Assembly: GCF_003966265.1 (NCBI RefSeq)
Contig: NZ_RXNV01000001.1
Location: 1,153,458 to 1,217,457 of the forward strand
Length of the DNA: 64,000 nt
Direction of reading: 5' to 3'
Origin: Shewanella atlantica
Lineage (GTDB): Bacteria > Pseudomonadota > Gammaproteobacteria > Enterobacterales > Shewanellaceae
This document shows, piece by piece, positions 50,589-60,267 of the stretch; the first letter of the stretch is position 1, and every line of letters starts with the position of its first letter. The notes beneath the pieces were generated by a model. The model was not told the DNA's origin. It saw nothing but the letters and a program-made list of their open reading frames with translations, and searched no databases. The position numbers were made by a program, and so were the translations under genes.

Positions 50589-50807
50589 TCAAAAATTTCT
50601 TTCCCACTTAGGTAAAACTAATGCGAGAACAAAATAGATAAGCAAGCCCATAGCCGGGTTCATCAATACCAGTGCAGCCCAAACAACTCTCGTCCATAAG
50701 CATGACCAATTAAACTTATCCGCCGTCATGGCTGCCACGCCACATATCAAACTTTTTGGCTGCTTCAAACGTGATATCAACTTATCCATTGAACTAATGC
50801 TACTCAT
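50589..50807 (-). CDS. PspC-domain protein
   Basis: 72-residue protein with the PspC fold: a basic start (LKQPKSLICGVAAMTADKF) and a hydrophobic helix pair (VVWAALVLMNPAMGLLIYFVLALVLP). PspC proteins sense envelope stress at the inner membrane. It is short compared with E. coli PspC (about 119 aa), lacking the C-terminal region. It lies in a four-gene leftward operon. Confidence 0.88.
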   Translation of the reverse strand: MSSISSMDKLISRLKQPKSLICGVAAMTADKFNWSCLWTRVVWAALVLMNPAMGLLIYFVLALVLPKWERNF

Positions 50808-50847
50808 ACTTCCTCCCGGTTAAATAAGTATTACGGCTAAGCGAAAA

Positions 50848-50955
50848 TCAGTCATTAACCCTATCCCACCTGAATGTGCAGATCAGCAGGGCACAAAGAG
50901 TAAAACCAAACACAGGGGTCAATAACAGAGCCGCAATTTCTGAAGTGAACCACAT
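50848..50955 (-). CDS. Small single-span membrane protein (35 aa)
   Basis: A 35-residue frame with an excellent ribosome-binding site (AAAGGAG, five bases before the ATG) that overlaps the end of the upstream gene. The product is one hydrophobic helix (about residues 7-27) followed by a charged tail (RWDRVND). It lies between the exported-protein gene and pspC in the same direction. Its size and topology suit a regulatory or complex-stabilising microprotein; no family is recognised. Confidence 0.7.
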   Translation of the reverse strand: MWFTSEIAALLLTPVFGFTLCALLICTFRWDRVND

Positions 50956-50957
50956 AA

Positions 50958-51254
50958 TTACTCCTTTACCATCGCGCTGGTGATGGCCTGCTCATTCTTC
51001 TCTTTAGCCAGCTGGGTCTCATCTTCTGCATCGACTTCAAACATGGCATCTGATAGCTGTGCCTGCAGAGACATACTCAATTCTCTTTGAGCGACCTGCA
51101 TCATATCTTGCATCTGCGCAGAGATATTTTGCTCTATGTTGCTGGTAAGATCGCTGGGAATAAGCGTATCAGCATGGGCACTTACACTTGCTCCCATTAA
51201 TACTGCAGCGGCTAATGATACTTTTGCTATTTGAGTTAAAGTTGAATTAAACAT
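50958..51254 (-). CDS. Small exported protein, first gene of the Psp-like operon
   Basis: 98 residues with a signal peptide (SLAAAVLMGASVSAHA, cut near residue 28) and an acidic, Met/Gln-rich helical remainder. I recognise no family. It is the first gene downstream of the sigma-54 promoter (about 45-base leader), so it should be the most strongly induced product, possibly a periplasmic stress protein. Confidence 0.8.
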   Translation of the reverse strand: MFNSTLTQIAKVSLAAAVLMGASVSAHADTLIPSDLTSNIEQNISAQMQDMMQVAQRELSMSLQAQLSDAMFEVDAEDETQLAKEKNEQAITSAMVKE

Positions 51255-51304
51255 GATGCCTTCCTTTTCAGTGATGTCTTATGACCTAATCTCTTTACAT
51301 AGAA

Positions 51305-51326
51305 GGTATTGCGAGTAGCGTGCCAA
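51305..51326 (-). promoter_or_regulatory. Sigma-54 (-24/-12) promoter of the Psp-like operon
   Basis: On the minus strand TTGGCACG, four bases, then TCGCAA. The invariant GG and GC dinucleotides are ten bases apart as sigma-54 requires, and seven of the eight bases around -24 match TTGGCACG-type consensus. Transcription would start about 45 bases upstream of the 98-aa gene. Confidence 0.88.
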
Positions 51327-51420
51327 CTTTTTATAAACATAGGAAGATACTGATAAACAAGAACTTAATTACTTTTCGCAACATTTTAAAAACAAAATAA
51401 CTGAATGAATTGATGGTCTT

Positions 51421-51457
51421 TTAGTAAATTTCACCATGGGCTGGTGAAAATTACTAA
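51421..51457. promoter_or_regulatory. Large inverted repeat, likely enhancer-binding-protein site
   Basis: Two 16-base arms (TTAGTAAATTTCACCA and TGGTGAAAATTACTAA) match in 15 of 16 positions around a five-base centre. The centre is about 140 bp upstream of the expected start of transcription, the usual distance for sigma-54 activators such as PspF. It lies in the 284-bp gap between the operon and dusA. Confidence 0.75.
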
Positions 51458-51496
51458 GAGTTGAAATATATGGATTAATATAAGGAGGAAATAACT

Positions 51497-51519
51497 AAAA
51501 AACCGCCATAAAGGCGGTT
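51497..51519 (-). terminator. Terminator of dusA
   Basis: AACCGCC/GGCGGTT stem with a five-base loop followed by T residues on the minus strand, 20 bases past the dusA stop. Confidence 0.85.
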
Positions 51520-51538
51520 AATTAAAGTAAAATGAAAG

Positions 51539-52522
51539 CTAAATACTCATATTTTTTCTTGCTTGTTCAATGACTTCTATACCGGCACCCGGTTTATGCG
51601 CATTTTCACTAATATAACGTCTCCAGGCACGAGAACCCGGTTCTCCCTGGAATAAGCCAGTCATATGACGACTGATATGGTTCAAACGACCACCCGATTG
51701 AAGGTGTTTCTCTATATAAGGAATAAATTTCTCTAAAACAGCATCTCGACTCAAAACGGGTCTATCGATACCGCAGAGTTGCTGATCCACTTCGGCTAAC
51801 ATATAAGGGTTTTGATAGGCTTCACGCCCAACCATGACACCATCGAGCTTAGCCAAATGAGTACGGCACTCATCGAGTGACTTAACACCACCATTGATTG
51901 AGATGCTCAACTCCGGATAATCTTGCTTAAGTTGATAGACGCGATCGTAATCTAACGGGGGGATCTCTCTGTTCTCTTTAGGGCTTAACCCCTGCAACCA
52001 AGCCTTTCTGGCATGCACGATAAACGTGTCGCAACCCGCATCACGAACAGTCTCAACAAACTCGGTAAGGAATGGGTAACTGTCCTGCTCATCAATCCCG
52101 ATACGTGTCTTTACCGTCACAGGAATGTCCACGACCTCTCGCATCGCAGTCACACACTCGGCAACAAGCTTAGGCTCAGCCATAAGACAGGCTCCGAAAC
52201 GACCATTTTGAACCCTGTCTGACGGACAACCTACATTGAGGTTTATCTCATCGTAGCCTCTATCTGCCGCGAGCTTAGCACAAGTCGCCAGGTCGTGAGC
52301 ATTGGAACCACCAAGCTGAAGTGCCAAGGGGTGCTCTTCGCTATTGTAAGCAAGGTAATCGCCTTTACCATGGATAATGGCCCCCGTTGTGACCATCTCC
52401 GTATAAAGCAATAACTCGGCTGACATCAGGCGCGCCATATAACGATAATGGCGATCGGTCCAATCAAGCATAGGAGCGATAGAGAAGGTACGGTTGATCG
52501 TTGAGGTCAGAGTAGATGACAT
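51539..52522 (-). CDS. dusA: tRNA-dihydrouridine(20/20a) synthase
   Basis: 327-residue FMN enzyme that reduces U20/U20a in tRNA. The flavin region [15 protein letters not shown], the catalytic Cys in [21 protein letters not shown] and the phosphate-binding INGGVKS segment identify the family; DusA-type C-terminal tail is present. The DNA upstream (52523-53153) carries no supported gene. Confidence 0.95.
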   Translation of the reverse strand: MSSTLTSTINRTFSIAPMLDWTDRHYRYMARLMSAELLLYTEMVTTGAIIHGKGDYLAYNSEEHPLALQLGGSNAHDLATCAKLAADRGYDEINLNVGCPSDRVQNGRFGACLMAEPKLVAECVTAMREVVDIPVTVKTRIGIDEQDSYPFLTEFVETVRDAGCDTFIVHARKAWLQGLSPKENREIPPLDYDRVYQLKQDYPELSISINGGVKSLDECRTHLAKLDGVMVGREAYQNPYMLAEVDQQLCGIDRPVLSRDAVLEKFIPYIEKHLQSGGRLNHISRHMTGLFQGEPGSRAWRRYISENAHKPGAGIEVIEQARKNMSI

Positions 52523-53153
52523 AGTTTATGTTGGCCTGCTTTGCGATGACAATTGTCGTTAAACCAATAAGGCTCAGTGTATAATCGAGCGTGGTCGCGC
52601 ATTTTACACTGACCGCAGTAGAAATGCACAGTTGATTCACCATACTAAGCGTGCGCCAAGCAAATAACGCCCCACGAACCTTTACACTCAGTATGACTTT
52701 AGCTCATTGGTAATTATTGATTGGCTACCACCTGAACAGTCCACTCAACCTCAAATCGACTCATTTTGGGAGAATTCGCTCACATAGAATGAGTGGTACC
52801 CCATATTATCAATTACTTTTAGGAGTAAAGTCACAGAACAGTCTCCATAAGCCATGGAATAATGATTAGCTATATCTCAATGGCATGATTAAAGACAGCC
52901 TCTGCGTCCTTGTGTACAGATAAATGCTGAAGCCGATACAAAAATAGCCTAAGCTTTATACAAAGGTATGCTCGAGGAGCGGCTGGCATACGCGTAAAGT
53001 CACCAAACATAGAAGTGTGACACCATAAGCAATATCGATGTCCAGTTAAGTACCCCATATAGAATACTTAAATTCACGCTTTAAAGTTACTTGGTAATAT
53101 TCGACAAAAAACTATTGCCGAGAAACAAGTTTTTAGACTATGGATAATCAAAT
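52523..53153. other. Gene-free region between dusA and cheX
   Basis: 631 bp, AT-rich, with no frame that has both a ribosome-binding site and protein-like composition. It must contain the divergent promoters of dusA and cheX. A plus-strand TATAAT near 52577 lacks a properly spaced -35, and I see no other clear motif. Confidence 0.6.
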
Positions 53154-53618
53154 ATGAATGTAAATTTCATTAACCCTTTTCTTGAATCACTGCTCAATGT
53201 CATCTCGACGATGGCAAATATGCAGCTCACACCCGGAAAGCCAAGAATAAAAACCGACAACCTGGCTAAAGGCGATGTCTCAGGACTGATAGGCATGGTC
53301 GGTCCGCAAACTAAAGGTTCACTCTCCATCACCTTCGAACAGGGACTCATTCTGGAGATAATGCAAAATATGTTGGGAGAAAACCCGGGAGAGATCAATG
53401 ATGAAATCACCGATCTCGTCGGCGAAATTACCAACATGGTCACTGGTGGCGCAAAAAATATCCTCGGCGATAAAGGCTATGAGTTCGAAATGGCAACGCC
53501 GGTTGTTGTCTCAGGCTTAGGACATCGAATCTCTCATAAGGCCAACGGGAAAAAGATTATCATGCCCTTCGCCAGCCCCCATGGCACTGCCTATATTGAG
53601 ATCTGCTTCGAAACTTAA
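53154..53618 (+). CDS. cheX: CheX-like chemotaxis phosphatase
   Basis: 154-residue protein of the CheC/CheX/FliY phosphatase family; CheX dephosphorylates CheY-P or other response regulators. The active-site pattern with Glu and Asn on one helix is clear (DLVGEITNMVTGGAKN). There is no membrane span. It stands alone, away from any che cluster, so its target regulator is unknown. Confidence 0.88.
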   Translation: MNVNFINPFLESLLNVISTMANMQLTPGKPRIKTDNLAKGDVSGLIGMVGPQTKGSLSITFEQGLILEIMQNMLGENPGEINDEITDLVGEITNMVTGGAKNILGDKGYEFEMATPVVVSGLGHRISHKANGKKIIMPFASPHGTAYIEICFET

Positions 53619-53715
53619 AAGCAGCAAGAACCATAACACCCTCGATACTCGAGTCATTAAGGGGACAAAGATTCCCCTTAAAGACGCTCGACTGATACTC
53701 CACAGTCAATGGGTA

Positions 53716-55095
53716 TTAAAAAGGCTGATTAACCATTATCCAAAATTGCTTCGCGTCTTCGGCATAAGCAAACTCGGTTCTTACGATAACGTTTTCAACT
53801 TCAAACCTTGCACCAACACCTAGCGTCCATTTCATATCATCATGTAGTTCACTGGCACTGAAATCATCTGCAACCTGGCCGGCTTCTGCAAAAACGACCC
53901 ATTGCCACCAAGGTACATCATAGAGATTAAATACGGGTAAACTCTGTAAAGGCTGCCAGCGGGGTTGAACTCGATACTCTGCAGAGTAAAGCAGTGCACT
54001 ACGACCATAGAATTGCTTGCTGGAGTAGCCTCTCAGATGATCGAAACCACCCAATGTCACGCCGGCAAAAGATGGAGGTCGCTGATACGCTTGCGTGCTT
54101 GAGTCATAGTCGTTCCAGGTTGGTGTATCGGCAAGATAAAAATTGAAGGCTAATATTTGCTGACCGAACCAGTCACTCTCCCCCATTGATAGGAAGGCAC
54201 TCTGTTCGAACTCCCACATAGTCCAACTTTCTCTATCATCGGCTCCACCGCCTCTCGCGCCAAAGTCGCGGCTGAGTGTCAGGCTGGACCGGCCCCCTCG
54301 GGTGCTATTTTTACCGTTATCCCGATTATCCCAATCAAGCTTAAATTTTAACCCCTGAGTTTCAGTCGGCAGGTCTTCATAGCCCAGCAGTTCCTGAGTA
54401 TGAATAAAGGGGGTGATCTGTAGACTGGTAACCCCAGACTCTCTGGGATCCCAGCTCAGGGGATCCGTTGCCAGAGAGGGCATCAGGCTTCTCGCAGCAC
54501 CTTTACTTCCCTTACCCCAGGGCAGCACATATTTAATGTGTAGTTTGGTATAAAACTCATCTCCAACCGTTATAACCCGATTGGTTGCCATCGCATCTGA
54601 GCGGTTAACACCTTTGCTCGATCTATTCGCATCTTCAGGAACAAAGTAGATCCCCTCTTTATAACTGGCGCGACTAAACTCGCCGGAAAACAGCCATTGA
54701 TCCAGCTTGGGTAGTTGATAGTTATTGAGTCCTAAATAGGTGATCCAACTTTCATTACTACTATAGAGACCAATACCAAACGCAGAGGCCTGAGGCTGAC
54801 CGGCATGCTTAATGACGCCAGCCCCACCCACTGTGGTACTCAGGGTTTCTGTAGAGAAAACAAAAGGCACGGCGACAAACTCGGGGGAGTAATCTTTACT
54901 CCTGTTTATCCCGGTTTGATGCACTTGCGGCATACTGTCAGCATTGGCACTCTTTGTTTGAGTCGCTTGCGTTGTTTGAGCCGCTTGGGTTGCTTGAGTT
55001 ACTTGAGTTTCCAGAGCCTCATCGGCCAAGGCATAGGGCAAACTGAGTGCACTGCTGAATAGCAGTGCGTGTATACATAAAACTTTAATTTTCAA
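53716..55095 (-). CDS. Outer-membrane beta-barrel protein (BamA/TamA-type surface antigen domain)
   Basis: 459-residue protein with a signal peptide (LSLPYALA) and a C-terminal barrel of the Omp85 surface-antigen type: GGFDHLRGYSSKQFYG contains the lid-lock-like RGY motif and the chain ends in Phe. No POTRA domains are evident; instead a Thr-Gln-Ala-rich low-complexity stretch follows the signal (residues 31-48). It could be a bacterial outer-membrane lipid/protein factor, function unknown. Confidence 0.75.
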   Translation of the reverse strand: MKIKVLCIHALLFSSALSLPYALADEALETQVTQATQAAQTTQATQTKSANADSMPQVHQTGINRSKDYSPEFVAVPFVFSTETLSTTVGGAGVIKHAGQPQASAFGIGLYSSNESWITYLGLNNYQLPKLDQWLFSGEFSRASYKEGIYFVPEDANRSSKGVNRSDAMATNRVITVGDEFYTKLHIKYVLPWGKGSKGAARSLMPSLATDPLSWDPRESGVTSLQITPFIHTQELLGYEDLPTETQGLKFKLDWDNRDNGKNSTRGGRSSLTLSRDFGARGGGADDRESWTMWEFEQSAFLSMGESDWFGQQILAFNFYLADTPTWNDYDSSTQAYQRPPSFAGVTLGGFDHLRGYSSKQFYGRSALLYSAEYRVQPRWQPLQSLPVFNLYDVPWWQWVVFAEAGQVADDFSASELHDDMKWTLGVGARFEVENVIVRTEFAYAEDAKQFWIMVNQPF

Positions 55096-55180
55096 CGAAA
55101 ACTCTTCCTGATACAGCAGGCTATCGACTCAAGACATCCCGCCCATGAATCGATACGACAAAGGAATTAAATCTATGTGC

Positions 55181-56257
55181 TTAATCCAGGCACACGGCAA
55201 CTCGAGGGGTTAATTTAGTCACTAACTCATAAGCGATTGTGCCTATGTGCTCCGCCACCTCTTCAACGGGTAATGCTTTTCCCCATAAAATAGCATCATC
55301 GCCAATCTGATCTGTCGCATTTATACCTAAATCGACGGTCAACATATCCATAGAGACCCGGCCAACGATAGGAACCCGTCTCCCGTTAACCCATACAGGC
55401 GTACCTTCGGGTGCATTACGTGGATACCCATCACCATAGCCAATAGCGACAACACCTAACTTAGTGTCTTGTTTTGCATGCCATGAGCTGCCATAACCCA
55501 CAGGCTCACCGGCCTTATGAGAGCGAACGGCAATAAGCTGCGACACTAACTCCATTGCAGGCATCAAACCATGGTTAGACCCCAGATCCCCAATCACAGG
55601 CGAGACACCGTATAGCCCGATACCGGGGCGTATCCAATCAGCCTGACTCTCAGGCCAATACAGGGTGCCTGCCGAATTTGCCAAACTACGTTGACCCGGC
55701 AAGTCTTTAATCAGATCGTTAAAGAGATTAATCTGAAGCTTTGTGGATGGGTTATCGGGTTCATCGGCACAGGCAAAATGTGACATAAGGTTAATAGGTT
55801 TAGCGACTTGAGGGCAGGCCTCTAACCGGGCATAAACAGCATCAAACTGCTCAGGGGTGAAACCTAATCTGTGCATACCCGAGTCTATTTTCAGCCATAC
55901 GGTTGCAGGCTTTGCCAGTATAGAGCTTTCCAGCATCTCCAGCTGCACTTCATTATGAACAACGGTATCGATGTCGTGTTCGACCAGAGTGGTTAAGTCG
56001 ACTCGGCTGAAGAAGCCTTCGAGCAAAATCAATTTTGACTTAACCCCACCTTCCCTTAGTGCTAATGCCTCTTCCGGACGAGCGAGTCCGAAACCATCGG
56101 CGCTATCCAGACAATGGGCAACATTAAGTAAGCCGTGTCCATAGCCATTGGCTTTTACAACCGCCATAACTTTGCTCCCGGGAGCGATTTCACGGAGACG
56201 AGCTAAGTTATTCTTCAGTGCTTTACTACTGATCTCTGCACGGGGAAAGGGTTTCAA
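55181..56257 (-). CDS. alr: Alanine racemase
   Basis: 358-residue PLP enzyme that provides D-alanine for peptidoglycan. The Schiff-base Lys is in [11 protein letters not shown] and the catalytic Tyr in GYGSSWH; the [11 protein letters not shown] segment is also typical. It lies downstream of dnaB, as in E. coli. Confidence 0.96.
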   Translation of the reverse strand: MKPFPRAEISSKALKNNLARLREIAPGSKVMAVVKANGYGHGLLNVAHCLDSADGFGLARPEEALALREGGVKSKLILLEGFFSRVDLTTLVEHDIDTVVHNEVQLEMLESSILAKPATVWLKIDSGMHRLGFTPEQFDAVYARLEACPQVAKPINLMSHFACADEPDNPSTKLQINLFNDLIKDLPGQRSLANSAGTLYWPESQADWIRPGIGLYGVSPVIGDLGSNHGLMPAMELVSQLIAVRSHKAGEPVGYGSSWHAKQDTKLGVVAIGYGDGYPRNAPEGTPVWVNGRRVPIVGRVSMDMLTVDLGINATDQIGDDAILWGKALPVEEVAEHIGTIAYELVTKLTPRVAVCLD

Positions 56258-56461
56258 ACGATAACCTTAATCTGTTAGTAACAAGACTCGATGCTGCACT
56301 AAAGTGATAATACTAATATGAGTGTCAAATCTATAATGAGTTCACTTAGTTATCAATGAAGAGCTGACTAAGTGAATCAAGTTTAATCTTAGGCGAAGCA
56401 ACCCGTCTGTATCGTTATCGATAAATAACACCATTATCGATAGACGACACAATAGACGAGA

Positions 56462-57868
56462 TTAGTCCTCTTCGAACTGTGGACCGGCATAGTTATCAAA
56501 ACGAGAAAACTGCCCCTGGAAGGTTAAACGTACCCGTCCGATAGGACCGTTACGTTGCTTACCAATGATGATTTCGGCCGTACCCTTATTTTCTGAGTCA
56601 TCGTTATACACCTCATCACGGTAAATAAACATGATGAGATCCGCATCTTGCTCAATCGCTCCCGATTCACGAAGATCTGAGTTTACCGGGCGTTTATCGG
56701 CACGTTGCTCCAATGAACGGTTAAGCTGAGAAAGTGCAACAACCGGTATCTCAAGCTCTTTTGCCAGGGCTTTGAGAGAGCGGGAGATCTCTGAGATCTC
56801 TAAGGTACGGTTATCTTTCAACGCCGGGACCTGCATCAACTGAAGATAATCGATCATGATCATCGACAAGCCTCCATATTCACGTGCAATACGGCGCGCT
56901 CTGCTTCGCACATCGGTGGGCGTCAAACCTGAGCCATCATCGATATACATCTTACCTTGCTCGAGCATGATCCCCATGGTTGAGGAGACTCGCGCCCAAT
57001 CGTCGTCATCGAGTTGACCGGTACGGATTTTAGTTTGATCGACGCGACCCAGTGAGGCGAGCATACGCATCATGATCTGTTCTGAAGGCATCTCCAGACT
57101 GAAGATGAGTACCGGCTTATCTTCATTGAGTGCCGCAGCTTCACATAAGTTCATCGCGAACGTGGTTTTACCCATAGATGGACGCGCCGCAACGATGATT
57201 AAATCACCGGACTGGAAGCCCGCCGTCATCTTATCGAGGTCACCAAAACCACTCGATACCCCGGTTACACCACCGGTCGGGTTGTTATAGAGTTCTTCAA
57301 TCTTATCGACCGTCTTTTCAAGAATGGCTTTGATCCCTTCCGGACCCTCATTGGCATTAGCCCGCGACTCGGCAATCTTAAAGACTTTAGTTTCAGCTAA
57401 ATCCAATAGATCGCCGGAATTACGCCCTTCAGGGTTGAAACCGGCATCGGCGATCTCATTTGCCACTTTGATCATTTCACGAACGACGGCGCGTTCACGA
57501 ACAATTTCCCCATAAGATAAGATGTTGCCTGCGCTGGGCGTATTCTTGGCAATCTCACCCAGGTAGGCAAAGCCGCCGGCCTCCTCCAGTTGGTCTTCGA
57601 CCTCCAACTGCTCAGAAACCGTGATCAAATCGATAGGTTGACCGGCACTGGTCAAGGTGCCCATCGCTTCAAAAATCATCCGATGAGATCGAGAGTAAAA
57701 GTCTTCAGCCACAACCGCTTCAGCCACTCTATCCCATGCATCTGAATCCAGCATCAAGCCGCCCAGTACAGACTGCTCCGCTTCTAAAGAGTGCGGTGGT
57801 AGCTTGAGTGCATCCATCTGGATATCTCTTGGCTTCTTTTTGGCCTTGAAGGCACCTTGTTGTGACAT
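56462..57868 (-). CDS. dnaB: Replicative DNA helicase DnaB
   Basis: 468-residue hexameric helicase that unwinds the fork and recruits DnaG. The N-terminal domain starts LPPHSLEAEQSVLGGLMLD; the Walker A is RPSMGKTTFA, Walker B SMIMIDYLQLM and the Arg finger region is near LRESGAIEQDADLI. The ATG at 57868 has GGAG upstream; a 38-codon extension lacks family homology and was rejected. No intein is present. Divergent from the S46 peptidase gene. Confidence 0.97.
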   Translation of the reverse strand: MSQQGAFKAKKKPRDIQMDALKLPPHSLEAEQSVLGGLMLDSDAWDRVAEAVVAEDFYSRSHRMIFEAMGTLTSAGQPIDLITVSEQLEVEDQLEEAGGFAYLGEIAKNTPSAGNILSYGEIVRERAVVREMIKVANEIADAGFNPEGRNSGDLLDLAETKVFKIAESRANANEGPEGIKAILEKTVDKIEELYNNPTGGVTGVSSGFGDLDKMTAGFQSGDLIIVAARPSMGKTTFAMNLCEAAALNEDKPVLIFSLEMPSEQIMMRMLASLGRVDQTKIRTGQLDDDDWARVSSTMGIMLEQGKMYIDDGSGLTPTDVRSRARRIAREYGGLSMIMIDYLQLMQVPALKDNRTLEISEISRSLKALAKELEIPVVALSQLNRSLEQRADKRPVNSDLRESGAIEQDADLIMFIYRDEVYNDDSENKGTAEIIIGKQRNGPIGRVRLTFQGQFSRFDNYAGPQFEED

Positions 57869-57974
57869 TAAATCTCCAAACTCCCAACAGTTAAGCAAAA
57901 TATGGTATAAAACGTGCTCAAACAAAAACGGAACCGATAAGTTCCTACCCATACAACAAAAACAAGGAACGAAC

Positions 57975-60197
57975 ATGCGCAATGCATTGATCTCAGCAAT
58001 CGTGCTGTCATCTGGTGTCGTATTGGCATCAATCGACGCACATGCAGATGAGGGCCAGTGGCAACCTTATCAAATGCCCTCTATCGCAGATAAACTTAGC
58101 GAGAGAGGCATTGAGATTCCAGCAAAACAACTTGCCGATCTCACACAGTACCCAATGAATGCAGTTGTAGGGCTGGGGTATTGTACCGCCAGTTTCGTGT
58201 CACCCCAAGGCTTAGTTGTCACAAACCATCACTGTGCATACCGCGCTATTCAATATAATAGTAAAAAAGAGCACAATTATATTGCCGATGGCTTCCTGGC
58301 AAAATCAAAAGATGCTGAACCATCGGCGGGTCCTAACGAGCGACTCTATATTACCGAAGCAGTTACCGATGTATCTAAGGCAGTCACAGACAACCTAAGC
58401 CAAGACCCCTTGGTGCGCTATGAAGAGATACAATCTAATAGAAAGTCTCTTATCAAAGAGTGTGAAAGCGATAAAAACTATCGCTGTTCGGTGCGCAGCT
58501 TTCATAATGGACTCGAATATTACCTCATTAAGCAGCTGATTATTCGTGATGTTCGTTTAGTCTATGCGCCACCTAAGAGTGTCGGTTCATATGGCGGCGA
58601 CATAGATAACTATGAATACCCTCGTCATTCAGGTGACTTTACCTTCCTGCGAGCTTATGTAGGTAAAGATGGGCAACCTGCAGCTTATGCTGAAGATAAT
58701 ATTCCGTTCACACCTAAAAGCTACCTTAAAATTAATGCCGATGGTGTAAATGCGGGTGATGGTGTCTTTGTTGCCGGCTATCCGGGATCGACCAGCCGTT
58801 ACCGTTTAACCAGTGAACTGCAATTTGCCAGCGACTGGCTATACCCAACACTCGCCTCACGCTATCAGCTTCGTATCGATACCATCAAGGCCATGGGTAA
58901 TGCAGACGGTGACGTTGCAATTAAATACGCGGGTACCCTGGCTTCCATGGCTAACCGCATGAAGAAGTACAACGGACTCCTAGACGGATTCAGAGCCACC
59001 GATATTACCGGCATTAAGCAGAGCCGCGAAGATGACTCCCTCAAATGGCTTGCGGGCGATAAGACCTACCAGTCATATCAAGCCCAGTTCGACCAACTTG
59101 AAGCCTTGTTAGATAAAAAACGCACCGGTATGCAGACGCGTCACTACTTCGAAAATGCACAGTCCAGTGCTTTGCTCGCCGTAGCAAATAAGCTCTATCG
59201 ACTGTCAAAAGAGAAAGCCAAGCCAGATAGCGAGCGTGAAGAGGGGTATCAAGAGCGAGACATGAAGATGTTTAAGGCGCGCCTTAAACGTATCGATTCC
59301 AGCTTCGATATCTCCGTCGACAAAACCCTATGGCTGCAAGACTTAAACGCCTATATGGGACAGGAAAATCGTGTTGCCGCATTCGATACTATGCTCAATG
59401 ACGATGATGAATCGGTAACTCTGTCGGATAAACTCGATGGACTCTACTCTCTGACCTCCCTGACAGATCAAGACAAGCGTCTTGCCTGGATGCAAGCGGA
59501 TGCGAAGACGTTTGAAACCAGTGCCGATCCATTTATTCGTCTTGCCGTCGCACTTTATGACAGCAACATGGCACAAGAGAAAGAGAAGAAGACCCTTCTT
59601 GGTGAACTTTCTCAAGCCAGACCCGGTTACATGAAAGCGATTATCGCCTACAACAAGGCCAATGGCTGGCCTGTATACCCGGATGCAAACGGTACCTTGC
59701 GTATCACCTATGGCATGGTAGATGGTTATCAGTCACGAGATGCACTGTACAAGCAGCCTTTCACACGTCTTGAGGGGATCGCCGCCAAACACACAGGTGT
59801 CGAGCCCTTTAACGCACCGAAAAAGGTACTCGATGCGATTGCAGCGCAACGTTATGGAACTCACAAGGTGGACTCTGTGATTAAAGATCCAAGCTCTTGG
59901 ATATGCAGACTCTTCTCTTGCTTAGATAAACCAGAAGCGTTTAACTCAGTGCCAGTTAACTTCCTGTCCAGTGTCGATACCACAGGTGGTAACTCGGGCT
60001 CGCCGGTATTTAACGGCAAGGGAGAATTGGTGGGGCTGAACTTCGATTCGACCTATGAAGCTATCACTAAAGACTGGTTCTTTAACCCAACCATCACGCG
60101 CGCCGTTCATGTCGATTTCCGCTACATCCTATGGATGATGGATGAAGTTGATCATGCAGATAACTTGCTTGAAGAGTTGGAGCTGGTACGCAACTAA
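57975..60197 (+). CDS. S46 family dipeptidyl-peptidase
   Basis: 740-residue periplasmic serine peptidase of the DPP7/DPP11 family, which removes dipeptides from peptides during amino-acid scavenging. A signal peptide (cut near ADA) is followed by the catalytic His in TNHHC (residues 85-86) and the Ser in GGNSGSP (residue 674). The S1-specificity position 18 residues after the Ser, Gly in DPP7 and Arg in DPP11, is Ser692 here. The ATG has AAGGAACG upstream; an in-frame extension of 57 codons overlaps dnaB and was rejected. Confidence 0.9.
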   Translation: MRNALISAIVLSSGVVLASIDAHADEGQWQPYQMPSIADKLSERGIEIPAKQLADLTQYPMNAVVGLGYCTASFVSPQGLVVTNHHCAYRAIQYNSKKEHNYIADGFLAKSKDAEPSAGPNERLYITEAVTDVSKAVTDNLSQDPLVRYEEIQSNRKSLIKECESDKNYRCSVRSFHNGLEYYLIKQLIIRDVRLVYAPPKSVGSYGGDIDNYEYPRHSGDFTFLRAYVGKDGQPAAYAEDNIPFTPKSYLKINADGVNAGDGVFVAGYPGSTSRYRLTSELQFASDWLYPTLASRYQLRIDTIKAMGNADGDVAIKYAGTLASMANRMKKYNGLLDGFRATDITGIKQSREDDSLKWLAGDKTYQSYQAQFDQLEALLDKKRTGMQTRHYFENAQSSALLAVANKLYRLSKEKAKPDSEREEGYQERDMKMFKARLKRIDSSFDISVDKTLWLQDLNAYMGQENRVAAFDTMLNDDDESVTLSDKLDGLYSLTSLTDQDKRLAWMQADAKTFETSADPFIRLAVALYDSNMAQEKEKKTLLGELSQARPGYMKAIIAYNKANGWPVYPDANGTLRITYGMVDGYQSRDALYKQPFTRLEGIAAKHTGVEPFNAPKKVLDAIAAQRYGTHKVDSVIKDPSSWICRLFSCLDKPEAFNSVPVNFLSSVDTTGGNSGSPVFNGKGELVGLNFDSTYEAITKDWFFNPTITRAVHVDFRYILWMMDEVDHADNLLEELELVRN

Positions 60198-60210
60198 GTT
60201 TGAATTTGAA

Positions 60211-60239
60211 AGGGTCTAGATCTTAGGCCCTAGATTTTT
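60211..60239 (+). terminator. Terminator of the S46 peptidase gene
   Basis: AGGGTCTA/TAGGCCCT stem (one G-T pair) with a five-base loop followed by AGATTTTT. Confidence 0.75.
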
Positions 60240-60267
60240 CAACCATAGATATAAAAGCTGAGATGAC

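Noticed and set aside
52577..52582. Plus-strand TATAAT near dusA as a cheX or small-RNA promoter
   Set aside because: The nearest TTGTCG is 21 bases away, too far for a normal spacer, and no RNA structure follows.
52870..53058. A 62-residue minus-strand frame in the dusA-cheX gap
   Set aside because: No ribosome-binding site and an unremarkable composition; typical of chance open frames in AT-rich DNA.
53658..53679. Hairpin AAGGGGA/TCCCCTT after cheX as a terminator
   Set aside because: No T-run follows the stem on either strand; kept only as an unassigned hairpin.
57804..57974. N-terminal extension of the S46 peptidase and overlapping extension of dnaB (57869-57982)
   Set aside because: The extensions overlap each other, lack family similarity, and the downstream starts have good ribosome-binding sites and, for S46, a clean signal peptide.
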